A stretch of DNA of 15,884 bases from assembly GCA_024655865.1 (NCBI GenBank), contig JANLFM010000005.1, positions 1,695-17,578 on the forward strand, read 5' to 3'. Below the pieces are notes generated by a model. It ran no database searches and was not told the DNA's origin. It saw only the letters and a list, made by a program, of their open reading frames with translations. Below, in pieces: positions 6,231 through 14,122 of this stretch. The DNA comes from Caldisericota bacterium (GTDB taxonomy: Bacteria; Caldisericota; JANLFM01). The position numbers and the translations under genes were made by a program. The first letter of the stretch is position 1. Every line of letters starts with the position of its first letter.

Positions 6231-8194
6231 TTGAACTTCAAACTCTGCTGGTCAGGGCTGCGAAGGACTTGCCGCGGCTTAGATCCAGAGGCAGGACCGA
6301 CAATGCCCCTTTGTTCCATAAGATCGATTAGCCTACCTGCTCGGGCGTAACCAATCTTCAATTTCCGTTGGAGCATGGACGCTGAACCCTCTCCAGTTTG
6401 AAGGACCAGGGCCACCGCTTTCTCAAATAGGGGATCCTCAACCTCCTCAAATTTTTCCTCCTCCCCCTCGGTGTATTCAGGCAAGGGTCTGAATTTAGGA
6501 GCAGGTGCCTGCTGGTACCAGAAATTCACCAGACGGTCGATTTCTTCCTCGCTCACATAAGCTCCTTGCAGGCGCACGGGCTTAGGGTAACCAACGGGAT
6601 AGAAAAGCATGTCTCCTTTCCCCAGGAGTTTTTCCGCTCCACCCATATCGAGGATGACCCGGGAGTCCATTAATGAAGCCACGGCGAAAGAAATCCGGGA
6701 AGGAATGTTCGCCTTAATCAACCCCGTAATTACGTCAGTGGAGGGACGTTGGGTGACGAGAACCAAATGGATACCTGTAGCCCGAGCTAACTGTGCTAAA
6801 CGGCAGATATAGTGTTCCACCTCCGCAGGAGCGACCATCATAAGATCAGCTAATTCGTCAATCATCACCACAAGATAAGGGAGTTGAGAATTTGTGCCAT
6901 TTTCCTTGATTTTTAAGTTGTAGGCCTCGATATCCCGGGCGCCAGCTTCGGAGAACTTTGCCAGCCGGTCCTCCATTTCCTCAACCACGTCTCTGAGCAC
7001 CAGGGCTGCCTGTTTGATATCCACAACAAGCGGGTACAGGAGGTGAGGGAGGGTACGATAATTGTAAAGCTCTACCCGTTTAGGATCTATCAGAATAAAG
7101 CGAACGTCATCCGGGGTAGCCCGGTATAGAATTCCACAGAGCAGAGAGTTCACGCAGACGCTCTTTCCAGAACCTGTGGCGCCTGCAATAAGTAGGTGGG
7201 GCATGTCCCTCAAGTCGGCTACTACGGGATGACCCCCAATATCTTTGCCTAAGGTAAGCGGGAGTCTGGTTCTGGCGTTTTGATATTCCTCGCTGTCTAT
7301 GATCTCCCTGAGGTAAACCGTGGAGATAGTTTCCAGGGGGACCTCAATCCCGATTAAAGGTTTTCCGGGCACAGGGGTTTCGATCCGGATCCCTGGTGAA
7401 CCCAGAGCGAGGGCGATATCATCCGCCAGGTTTAAGACCTTGGCCACCCTGATTCCAGGTTCCAGCATAAGTTCATACCTGGTGATAGCGGGTCCCACCT
7501 CGATGTTTTTTACCTTGGCCTCCACGCTGAAGCCCCTTAAAAGCTGTTCCAGAATCTGAGCAACATTCCTTGTCTCCCTGCGCGGGGTCCTTCCTGAGTC
7601 GGCTGGCGGTTTTTTCAAAAGATCGAGTGGCGGAAGAGTGTAAATTTGCTCTACGTGAGGTTCCACTTGTTCCGGGGTCTCTTTCTTAAGGCGGGTAGCT
7701 GGTTGCTTGGATCTATGAAGGGGTACCACTATTTTCTCCCCCGTCTTTTTTCCCCAAGGTAATAAGGACCAGAAAACAGAGAGCAAAACCCCCAGAACAG
7801 AAATCGTAACAACCAGGGGAAATAGCCAGGGGTTTCTATTGAGGGTATTCGAGATCAGCTCCCCTCCTTGCTCCAAAAACCCCAAAAGAAATGTTAAAAG
7901 CAGAAAGAGTAAAGTATACGAGGTATAAAAACGGATCCGAGAGGTAACCATGCGCCAGAGCAGCGCCCACCCGACAAAGAAAAGCGGGAAAACAAACAAA
8001 TTCCACCGAAAGAGTTTCCACAAATAAGAGGCCACCGGCGGCAGGTAAAGGTAAAGACTGACCAGCGCCAGAAGGGAAACCAGAACCAAAAAAATCAGGA
8101 GCAAGCGTTTTTCCAGGAAGTGCCTCTCTACCTCCCCCTCCCTTTTAGCCTTCCCTTTCTTAAGAGCTTTTCTCTTTCTGTTATTCGTGTTCAT
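6227..8194 (-). CDS. ftsK: DNA translocase FtsK/SpoIIIE
   Basis: Septum-anchored motor that pumps chromosomal DNA during division or resolves dimers with Xer recombinases. Of 655 residues, four membrane helices lie at about 29-51, 62-80, 89-107 and 122-146. A short linker follows (150-205), then the alpha/beta RecA-like motor from about 212. Walker A is GATGSGKS (338-345), Walker B is LVVMIDELAD (441-450) and TQRPS is at 481-485. A C-terminal winged-helix gamma domain at about 586-645 (KLKIGYARAGRLIDLMEQRG) should read orienting DNA sequences. The linker is much shorter than in E. coli FtsK, and total size is nearer SpoIIIE (about 790) or smaller. The ATG lies inside the last 14 bases of the RNase J gene, with GAGGA just upstream. 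The rnj-ftsK neighbourhood recalls Bacillus rnjB-tepA-spoIIIE. Confidence 0.96.
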   Translation of the reverse strand: MNTNNRKRKALKKGKAKREGEVERHFLEKRLLLIFLVLVSLLALVSLYLYLPPVASYLWKLFRWNLFVFPLFFVGWALLWRMVTSRIRFYTSYTLLFLLLTFLLGFLEQGGELISNTLNRNPWLFPLVVTISVLGVLLSVFWSLLPWGKKTGEKIVVPLHRSKQPATRLKKETPEQVEPHVEQIYTLPPLDLLKKPPADSGRTPRRETRNVAQILEQLLRGFSVEAKVKNIEVGPAITRYELMLEPGIRVAKVLNLADDIALALGSPGIRIETPVPGKPLIGIEVPLETISTVYLREIIDSEEYQNARTRLPLTLGKDIGGHPVVADLRDMPHLLIAGATGSGKSVCVNSLLCGILYRATPDDVRFILIDPKRVELYNYRTLPHLLYPLVVDIKQAALVLRDVVEEMEDRLAKFSEAGARDIEAYNLKIKENGTNSQLPYLVVMIDELADLMMVAPAEVEHYICRLAQLARATGIHLVLVTQRPSTDVITGLIKANIPSRISFAVASLMDSRVILDMGGAEKLLGKGDMLFYPVGYPKPVRLQGAYVSEEEIDRLVNFWYQQAPAPKFRPLPEYTEGEEEKFEEVEDPLFEKAVALVLQTGEGSASMLQRKLKIGYARAGRLIDLMEQRGIVGPASGSKPRQVLRSPDQQSLKFK

Positions 8195-9833
8195 TTTCCT
8201 CTAAAAGGTCCACGAGAATCAGGGGCCTTTTTTTCAATTTTTTAAAGATCGTCTTCTGGAGCGCCTCCCTTACCTTTTGCTTGCATGCGTTTAACGCCAG
8301 GTTCTCTCCTATACATTGATTTAAAACCAAAATCACCTGTTGGCGCAACTCTTCCTGAATTTCCAAGGCAATTTTTTCAGGCAAAAAACCCTTAAAATGA
8401 ATTTCTGGTCCAATAATTTTCTTCTTCTTACGATTTATGTAAGTCAAAAGGACAACGATACCCTCCTGGGCCATATGCTGCCTTTCCCTGAGCACTGTGC
8501 TTGCCAGATCATCTACCGAAAGGCCATCCACAAAGTTCGCGGAGATCGAAATGCGCCCTTTGACGAAAGCCCTACCGGGGGAAAAGCTAACAATGTCCCC
8601 GTTTTCCAGGATAAAAACCTGGGACTCCTTAATACCCATTTGCTGAGCTAAACGTGCGCTTCTCACCAGGTGGCGGTATTCACCGTGCACGGGTATGAAA
8701 TAGCGCGGCCTGGTAAGGTTAATCATCAATTTGATATCCTCGCTAAATCCGTGTCCAGATACATGGGCATCAGAAAAGGGGCCGTAGATCACTTCAGCTT
8801 TTTGGCGAAAGAGGTTATCGACGGTCTCGGCAACCAAGGTCTCGTTGCCCGGGATGGGGTCCGCAGAGAAAACCACGGTATCTCCAGGCTCGAGCTTGAT
8901 CTTCTTGTGCTCTCCGGAGGCGATTCGAGAAAGCGCCGATAAAGGCTCCCCCTGGCTGCCTGTCGTGATGATCACAACAGATTTGCGCGGAAAACGGGAA
9001 AGATCCTCGGTTTTTATCAATGTCCCTTCGGGGATTTTCAGATAGCCCAGTTCCTGCGCCACGCTCACAACCCTTACTAAAGACATCCCGTCTATCAGAA
9101 CCTTGCGACGGAATTCATGGGCTGTGGTAATGATTTGCTGAATTCGGTGCACATTGGAGGCAAAGGTGGTAACAATGATGCGGTGAGGGGCTGATCGGAA
9201 GATCTCCTCGAAGACCGCTTTAACTTTTTGCTCAGAAGGAGCGAATCCTGATCTTTCTGCATTGGTAGAATCGCACAGAAGACAGAGCACTCCTTGCCGG
9301 GATAGTTCGGCGAAGCGTGCGAGGTCTATTTTTCTTCCGTCCACAGGAGTCTGATCAAATTTAAAATCACCGGAATAAATTACAGTTCCTAACGAGGTTT
9401 TGATTGCTAACCCTACGCACCCGGGAACGCTATGGGTAACTTGAAGGAACTCTACCGAGAAGGGGCCGAGATGCAAGGTATCCCCTGGAGTGACAGGCGT
9501 TGCATTCCAATCAATTCCCAGTTCCTTAATTCGGCCCTCGGCCAGTCCTAAGGTGATATCTGTACCAAAAACTGGAGCAGGTACCTGTTGAAGAAGATAT
9601 GGGAGCGCTCCCACGTGGTCCTCGTGTCCGTGAGTCAGAAGAACGGCCAGAACCTTTTCCCTGTTGGCCACAAGATAGGAAAAATCGGGGATAATCAAAT
9701 CGACCCCCGGAGTTTTTTCATCAGGAAATTTAACGCCGGCATCTACCACCAGGAAACGGTCGTTGAATTTAAAGACGAGCATGTTTTTCCCTATTTCCCC
9801 CAGTCCACCCAAGGCTAAAAACTCAAGGTTCAT
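8181..9833 (-). CDS. rnj: Ribonuclease J
   Basis: Metallo-beta-lactamase/beta-CASP ribonuclease with 5'-to-3' exonuclease and endonuclease activity in mRNA decay and rRNA maturation. The 550 residues match the usual 550-560. Zinc-ligand motifs are THGHEDH (67-73), His134 in THSVPG, Asp156 in YSGDF and His382 in PVHGEYRH. The beta-CASP domain (about 205-345) is followed by SDAHVSGHGF (353-362), characteristic of RNase J, and a C-terminal domain ends the protein. The ATG directly follows the udg stop codon (TAAATG), with AGGAG six bases upstream. Only one paralogue is visible here, so J1 versus J2 cannot be decided. Being in one operon with pnp, it likely helps form the cell's main mRNA-decay set. 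Confidence 0.97.
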   Translation of the reverse strand: MNLEFLALGGLGEIGKNMLVFKFNDRFLVVDAGVKFPDEKTPGVDLIIPDFSYLVANREKVLAVLLTHGHEDHVGALPYLLQQVPAPVFGTDITLGLAEGRIKELGIDWNATPVTPGDTLHLGPFSVEFLQVTHSVPGCVGLAIKTSLGTVIYSGDFKFDQTPVDGRKIDLARFAELSRQGVLCLLCDSTNAERSGFAPSEQKVKAVFEEIFRSAPHRIIVTTFASNVHRIQQIITTAHEFRRKVLIDGMSLVRVVSVAQELGYLKIPEGTLIKTEDLSRFPRKSVVIITTGSQGEPLSALSRIASGEHKKIKLEPGDTVVFSADPIPGNETLVAETVDNLFRQKAEVIYGPFSDAHVSGHGFSEDIKLMINLTRPRYFIPVHGEYRHLVRSARLAQQMGIKESQVFILENGDIVSFSPGRAFVKGRISISANFVDGLSVDDLASTVLRERQHMAQEGIVVLLTYINRKKKKIIGPEIHFKGFLPEKIALEIQEELRQQVILVLNQCIGENLALNACKQKVREALQKTIFKKLKKRPLILVDLLEENEHE

Positions 9834-10406
9834 TTAAATCTCCTTCAGTAATCTTCTTAAAATTTGGAAGTCCTCAACTAAAAGCTGGTGCATGGAATCA
9901 TGGTATAGAGCAGCTGCCGGATGGAAAGTGGGAAAGAAAACAATCCCATCCTTGGCAATCCGGGAGCCATGCACCTGGGAAATGGTTCTTGTGGGATCGA
10001 CCAGAGTGTGGAGGGCGTGTCTTCCAAGAGTGCAAATGATTTTGGGGCAGATCAGTCCGATCTGACCAACAAGAAAGGGGTTGCAGGCTAAAATTTCAGC
10101 GGGAAGAGGGTCTCTGTTTCCAGGGGGACGACACTTTACCACGTTTGTGATGAAAACCTCCTTACGGGAAAGGCCCAAGGAACCTATAAGGGAATCCAGA
10201 AGTTTTCCCGCTTGACCCACAAAAGGACGCCCCTGAAGATCTTCCTGTTCCCCCGGAGCCTCCCCAACAAACATCAACGTGGCAAAAAGATTACCCTCGC
10301 CTGGAACTGCGTTTTTTCGATACTGCCATAGCTCACAGGCCTGGCAATTCAGGATTTCTTTTTTAATTTCCTCGTAAATTTCTTTTCTTTCATCCAGTAT
10401 GGCCAA
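9834..10406 (-). CDS. udg: Uracil-DNA glycosylase, family 4 (iron-sulphur)
   Basis: Removes uracil from DNA, starting base-excision repair. Family 4 is shown by four cysteines for a 4Fe-4S cluster (Cys21, Cys24, Cys92, Cys108, numbered from the chosen start), motif A GEAPGEQED (48-56), GRPFVGQAGKLLD, the TNVVKCRPPGNRDP segment and motif B FHPAAAL with His162. I place the start at TTG 10406, where AGGAGGAGG lies just upstream inside the end of dut. This gives 190 residues and about 20 residues before the first cysteine, typical for the family. The reading frame stays open to another TTG at 10436 (200 residues), which has no ribosome binding site. It overlaps dut by 17 bases and abuts rnj. Pairing with dUTPase makes a uracil-exclusion module. 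This family is frequent in thermophiles. Confidence 0.95.
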   Translation of the reverse strand: MAILDERKEIYEEIKKEILNCQACELWQYRKNAVPGEGNLFATLMFVGEAPGEQEDLQGRPFVGQAGKLLDSLIGSLGLSRKEVFITNVVKCRPPGNRDPLPAEILACNPFLVGQIGLICPKIICTLGRHALHTLVDPTRTISQVHGSRIAKDGIVFFPTFHPAAALYHDSMHQLLVEDFQILRRLLKEI

Positions 10407-10827
10407 ACCCTCCTCCTGAACGAAAAGTAGAGTCAAGTTCAGAAACCGGGTTTAGTTGTGCCCTAACAACAGGGGCGATGACTAGCTGGGCAATCCGAGC
10501 TCCCCTTTCTATGGTAAAGGGAGCAGCACCTAAATTAATTAGTATCACCTGCACCATTCCCCGATAATCGCTATCTATGGTTCCTGGGGCATTTAAAACA
10601 GTGACGCCGTAGTTCAGTGCAAGACCACTTCGAGGTCTGATCTGCCCTTCATAACCCTCAGGAATAGCGATGTAGAAACCACAGGGAACTAACCTCCATT
10701 CTTTTGCAGGAATGGTAACCGTGGAGCTTGCTATCAGATCCAAGCCAGAAGATCCAGGGGTCATATAACGGGGAATTGGAAGGTCTGAAGCTGAAGGGTC
10801 AACTTTAATAGGAATCAAAAGCTCCAA
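10390..10827 (-). CDS. dut: Deoxyuridine 5'-triphosphate nucleotidohydrolase (dUTPase)
   Basis: Trimeric all-beta dUTPase, converting dUTP to dUMP and pyrophosphate, which keeps uracil out of DNA and supplies thymidylate synthesis. All five motifs are present in 145 residues: PGSSGLDL (24-31), RPRSGLAL (64-71), GTIDSDYRG (82-90, with catalytic Asp85), RGARIAQL (108-115) and the glycine-rich C-terminal arm RSGGGFGHTG (136-145), which closes over the active site. The start is TTG at 10827; GGGGA in the last pnp codons is the likely ribosome binding site, about 12 bases away, so initiation may be weak or coupled. A second TTG at codon 4 is an alternative. Nine bases separate it from pnp. Confidence 0.96.
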   Translation of the reverse strand: MELLIPIKVDPSASDLPIPRYMTPGSSGLDLIASSTVTIPAKEWRLVPCGFYIAIPEGYEGQIRPRSGLALNYGVTVLNAPGTIDSDYRGMVQVILINLGAAPFTIERGARIAQLVIAPVVRAQLNPVSELDSTFRSGGGFGHTG

Positions 10828-10836
10828 GGCCTTTGG

Positions 10837-12975
10837 CTATCCCCTTTTGTCAGGGGGAGTTTTTCCGCCTTTGTCCTGTTCGGGGGCATTTAAGTCGTCA
10901 GGAAGCCCTTTACGGCTAAGCCCAATTCGGTGTTGTTCGTCGATTTTGATCACCTTTACTAATACCTGGTCCCCAACCTTGAAAAGATCCTCTATTTTGC
11001 CGATTCTTTTATCGGAAATCTGGGAAATGTGCAAAAGGCCCTCTTTCCCTGGGGCAATCTCAATAAAGGCACCGTAAGTGGCCAGACGGGTGACTTTTCC
11101 CATGTAAACGCTTCCGATTTCCACGTCCCCTACAAGCAAATCAATCTGCTGTTTGGCTTTCTGGCAAGCTTCGGCTGAGGGAGCTGTAATAAAAACGCGA
11201 CCTGTCTGCTCGATATCAATCACCGCGCCTGTTTCCTCAATTATTTTCTTGATCACTTTACCCCCAGGGCCAATTACTTCCCGAATCTTGTCCGTATCTA
11301 TCTCCATCACCAGCACTCGAGGAGCGTTGGGGGAAAGTTCCGGCCTGGGAGCAGGAATAGTCTCCTTGATTTTCTCCAGAATAAACAAACGAGCATCGCG
11401 AGCCTGGGATAGAGCTTTTTTCAAAATATCAATATCGATTCCCTTGATCTTCATGTCCATCTGCAAGGCGGTGATGCCTTTAGCTGAGCCAGCGACCTTG
11501 AAATCCATATCACCAAGGGCATCTTCCATTCCTTGAATATCTGTCAGGACAGCTACTTTATCGCCTTCCTTGATCAACCCCATGGCAATTCCTGCTATGG
11601 GCGTTTTGATGGGGACTCCTGCATCCATGAGAGCCAGAGTGCTTCCACAAACTGAGGCCATGGAGGTAGATCCGTTGGACTCGAGCACTTCAGATACCAG
11701 TCTTATTGTGTAGGGGAAGTCATCCTGGGAAGGAATTACTGGCAGGAGCGCTCTCTCGGCGAGGGCCCCGTGGCCGATTTCTCGCCTCCCCGGCCCCCTT
11801 AGCGGGCGGACCTCTCCGGTCGAGAAAGGAGGGAAGTTGTAGTGGTGCATATATCTCTTGTATTCCTCAATCCCCAGACCCTCAATTATTTGCACTTCGC
11901 CGATGGCACCCAGGGTGAGGATCGTGAGCACCTGAGTCTGCCCTCGGGTAAAAAGACCGCAGCCGTGAACCCTGGGAAGAATCCCTACTTCGCAGGAAAT
12001 AGGCCTGATTTCCTCAGGCCTTCTCCCATCCGGTCTGATACCTTCCTCGAGGATCATCCTGCGGGTTTCTTCCTTGAGGATTTTCCGTTCGATCTCTTGA
12101 ATTAAAAGGTCCTGGTCAGGGAAATCAGGTGAGAGTTTGGCCCTGATCTCTTCATCAATTTTGGCCAGAGTTTCCTCGCGCTGCTTTTTCTCGGCAATTT
12201 TAATTGCCTCCCTGATAAGGGGTCGTGCTGCCTCGTCGACAGCAGTCACTAGTTCAGGAGGAGGCAGAGTTTCCACAATCTCTAACTTCGGCTTGCCACA
12301 AACCTCAACCAGGGATTTCTGGAGGTCGATGATCTGCTTAATTTCCTGGTGTGCGTACTTCAGGCCCTCCAGAATCAACTCCTCAGGCGCCTCCTTTGCC
12401 CCGGCTTCCACCATAATTATGGCATCTTCGGAGGCAGCCACAATCAAATCCAGTTGGCCTTCCTCAATTTCTACGTAAGAGGGGTTTACCACGAACTTAT
12501 CGTTAAGGTAGCCAATACGCACTGCGCCGATGGGACCGGAAAAGGGAATCGGGCTCATAGAAAGGGCCGCTGAGGCTCCGATCATAGCCGCAATGTCGGG
12601 AGGGTAATTGGGGTCTGCAGCCAATACTTTGGCCACTATTTGCACGTCGTTTCGCATGGAGGAAGGAAAGAGGGGGCGAATGGAACGGTCGATAAGGCGG
12701 GATCTAAGAATCTCCTTCTCAGAAGGTCTGCCCTCTCTCTTGAAGAATCCTCCGGGGATTTTTCCTGCGGCATAAAGCCTTTCCTCATAATCCACAACTA
12801 AGGGGAAAAAGTCTATCCCCTCTCTAACCGTGGGAGAGATGCAGGCCGTGACCAATACCACGTTATCTCCGTGACGTACCGTAACCGCACCGGCAGCCTG
12901 TTTTCCCAGTTTGCCCGTTTCTAAGGTGAGCTTTTTTCCGCCGATTTCTACTTCTTGAATAGTAACGTTTTCCAA
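10837..12975 (-). CDS. pnp: Polyribonucleotide nucleotidyltransferase (PNPase)
   Basis: Phosphorolytic 3'-to-5' exoribonuclease and polymerase, acting as a trimer in mRNA turnover. Its 712 residues contain a first RNase PH domain (about 5-145, with [10 protein letters not shown] at 75-84), a helical linker (about 240-310), a second RNase PH domain (about 315-540, with [15 protein letters not shown] at 396-410 and catalytic Asp485 and Asp491 in MEDALGDMD), a KH domain with GPGG at 569-572, and an S1 domain (about 620-690, [15 protein letters not shown]). A short charged tail ends in DKRG. Translation begins at TTG 12975, with AAGGAAG seven bases upstream inside the rpsO end; the gap to rpsO is four bases. 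The rpsO-pnp pair is conserved across bacteria. No long leader hairpin of the E. coli autoregulation type fits in this gap. Confidence 0.98.
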   Translation of the reverse strand: MENVTIQEVEIGGKKLTLETGKLGKQAAGAVTVRHGDNVVLVTACISPTVREGIDFFPLVVDYEERLYAAGKIPGGFFKREGRPSEKEILRSRLIDRSIRPLFPSSMRNDVQIVAKVLAADPNYPPDIAAMIGASAALSMSPIPFSGPIGAVRIGYLNDKFVVNPSYVEIEEGQLDLIVAASEDAIIMVEAGAKEAPEELILEGLKYAHQEIKQIIDLQKSLVEVCGKPKLEIVETLPPPELVTAVDEAARPLIREAIKIAEKKQREETLAKIDEEIRAKLSPDFPDQDLLIQEIERKILKEETRRMILEEGIRPDGRRPEEIRPISCEVGILPRVHGCGLFTRGQTQVLTILTLGAIGEVQIIEGLGIEEYKRYMHHYNFPPFSTGEVRPLRGPGRREIGHGALAERALLPVIPSQDDFPYTIRLVSEVLESNGSTSMASVCGSTLALMDAGVPIKTPIAGIAMGLIKEGDKVAVLTDIQGMEDALGDMDFKVAGSAKGITALQMDMKIKGIDIDILKKALSQARDARLFILEKIKETIPAPRPELSPNAPRVLVMEIDTDKIREVIGPGGKVIKKIIEETGAVIDIEQTGRVFITAPSAEACQKAKQQIDLLVGDVEIGSVYMGKVTRLATYGAFIEIAPGKEGLLHISQISDKRIGKIEDLFKVGDQVLVKVIKIDEQHRIGLSRKGLPDDLNAPEQDKGGKTPPDKRG

Positions 12976-12979
12976 GCTA

Positions 12980-13249
12980 TTACTTCCTTAAGCCTAAAGC
13001 CTTAATCAAGTTAGTGTACCTTTCAGTTGATTGCTTCTTTAAGTAGTTGAGCAATCTTCTCCTTTCACCCACCATCTTCAGAAGCCCTCTCCGAGAGTGG
13101 TGATCCTTAGTGTGGATTTTCAGGTGCTCAGTCAAAAGGTTTATCCTTTCCGTGAGAATTGCTATTTGCACCTCGGGTGAACCAGTATCCAGTTCATGGA
13201 TCTGGTATTTTTTGATAATTTCCTGCTTTTGCTCCTTACTTAAAGTCAA
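12980..13249 (-). CDS. rpsO: 30S ribosomal protein S15
   Basis: Small-subunit protein S15, an early binder of 16S rRNA at the h20-h21-h22 junction. It has 89 residues, the standard length, with [19 protein letters not shown] (18-36) and the RNA-binding [15 protein letters not shown] and [10 protein letters not shown] segments. The start codon is TTG at 13249, five bases after a perfect AAAGGAGG. It heads the long rpsO-pnp-dut-udg-rnj-ftsK-DUF951-ychF unit and has a structured leader and promoter directly upstream. Confidence 0.97.
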   Translation of the reverse strand: MTLSKEQKQEIIKKYQIHELDTGSPEVQIAILTERINLLTEHLKIHTKDHHSRRGLLKMVGERRRLLNYLKKQSTERYTNLIKALGLRK

Positions 13250-13253
13250 TTTT

Positions 13254-13320
13254 TCCTCCTTTATATCTTTCCATTTTTCCCCAAACCGAGCATATAGTCT
13301 GGAGGAGGCTATGGCTCAGT
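13254..13320 (-). promoter_or_regulatory. Structured rpsO leader, candidate S15 autoregulatory pseudoknot
   Basis: On the minus strand ACTGAGC (13320-13314) pairs with GCTCGGT (13291-13285) over seven positions, with one G-U. After a small internal loop, ATAG (13312-13309) pairs with CTAT (13297-13294), leaving an 11-base loop, CCTCCTCCAGA. The loop segment TCCTCC (13306-13301) is an exact complement of GGAGGA (13259-13254), the rpsO Shine-Dalgarno region. A pseudoknot covering the ribosome binding site is therefore possible. S15 is known to repress its own translation through a pseudoknot in E. coli and through other folds elsewhere. The complementarity is seen; binding of S15 is inferred. 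Confidence 0.65.
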
Positions 13321-13333
13321 ATGAGGTAATAAT

Positions 13334-13362
13334 ATTCTAACATAGATAGAATGCAGGGTAAA
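13334..13362 (-). promoter_or_regulatory. Probable promoter of the rpsO-pnp operon
   Basis: On the minus strand, TTTACC (13362-13357) is separated by 17 bases from TAGAAT (13339-13334), with TGT directly before the -10 as an extended element. Predicted start near 13327 gives a leader of about 78 bases that begins just before the hairpin at 13320. Confidence 0.65.
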
Positions 13363-13363
13363 G

Positions 13364-14122
13364 TTAAGGCTCGTTCCCGAGGAACGAGACGACTATCTCA
13401 TTTTGATTAAGGCCAGGAATGCTCAGGGGGTTGTGGAAATCTAAAGGACAAATCAGCTCTCCGTAGTTCAAGCTGACAAGGTAGCGTCCGGGAGGTGGCT
13501 GGGTTTTACCCTCCTCTTTTAAAAAATAGAGGTCAGAGGAACCCTGTTTTAGGAAGCGTAAAGTGAGAGGGGTACAGAGGAACCTGTTGGCTTCCGTGAC
13601 CTTACCTTCCTGGATAAGCTTTCTAATCAAGGACGAGGAAACAATTTCTCCTGAAGACAATCTCACAAGTGGTATTTTTACTACCTGGAAGCCATATTCT
13701 TTACCAAAGAGTTCAAGGGACAGAACGTCCCCCTCCCTGTTCCGGCCAAAGGTAAAGTTCTGGCCGACGACCACTATTTTGGCTTTTACTCTCTTTATGA
13801 GAATATCTTCCACGAATTTACGGGGAGAAAGTAAGGAAATCCCTTTGTCGAACCTGAGCACAAAGACCATGTCCAATTTCAACTTCAAGAAGAGCTGGAT
13901 TTTTTCTTCCAGGGTAGTGATCAAAAGATAATCCTTGCGCTGGAAAAATAACGGAGGAGGAGGATCAAAGGTTACGACTCCTGCTTCCAACCCACTTTCA
14001 CTGGCAAGCGCGGTCACCTGGGAAAGCAACCTGCGATGGGCCAGATGCAGGCCATCGAAAACCCCTATTCCTATCGCGGTTTCTTTCTGGGATTGATCAT
14101 CCGGAAGGAAGAGCAGGCTCAT
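13364..14122 (-). CDS. ribF: RibF-type FAD synthetase, riboflavin-kinase domain reduced or missing
   Basis: Related to bifunctional riboflavin kinase/FMN adenylyltransferase, but 252 residues instead of about 300-320. Residues about 15-185 are the nucleotidyltransferase (FAD synthetase) domain: GVFDGLHLAHRRLL (20-33), TFDPPP (51-56), VVVGQNFTFGRNREGD (117-132) and the VSSSLIRKLIQEGKVTEANRFL stretch (161-182). The HxGH signature appears as HLAH, with Ala for Gly. The following 70 residues contain short beta-like segments (PPPGRYLVSLNYGELICPL) but none of the riboflavin-kinase hallmarks, such as GFPTAN. FMN adenylylation is therefore the supported activity, and kinase activity is doubtful. The ATG overlaps the truB stop as ATGA. 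No FMN riboswitch is visible. Confidence 0.88.
   Translation of the reverse strand: MSLLFLPDDQSQKETAIGIGVFDGLHLAHRRLLSQVTALASESGLEAGVVTFDPPPPLFFQRKDYLLITTLEEKIQLFLKLKLDMVFVLRFDKGISLLSPRKFVEDILIKRVKAKIVVVGQNFTFGRNREGDVLSLELFGKEYGFQVVKIPLVRLSSGEIVSSSLIRKLIQEGKVTEANRFLCTPLTLRFLKQGSSDLYFLKEEGKTQPPPGRYLVSLNYGELICPLDFHNPLSIPGLNQNEIVVSFLGNEP
13370..13388 (-). repeat. Perfect hairpin at the ribF 3' end
   Basis: CTCGTTCC and GGAACGAG form an eight-base perfect stem around a three-base loop, overlapping the last ribF codons. No T-rich run follows in the direction of transcription (CCTTAACTTT), so it is at most a weak terminator or a 3'-end stability element separating ribF from the rpsO promoter. Confidence 0.4.

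Noticed and set aside
8340-8651. Plus-strand open frame of 103 codons opposite rnj
   Set aside because: Antisense to the conserved RNase J C-terminal domain, with no start signals or recognisable protein.
11706-12105. Plus-strand open frames opposite pnp
   Set aside because: They overlap conserved PNPase motifs in antisense and are proline- and arginine-rich shadow translations.
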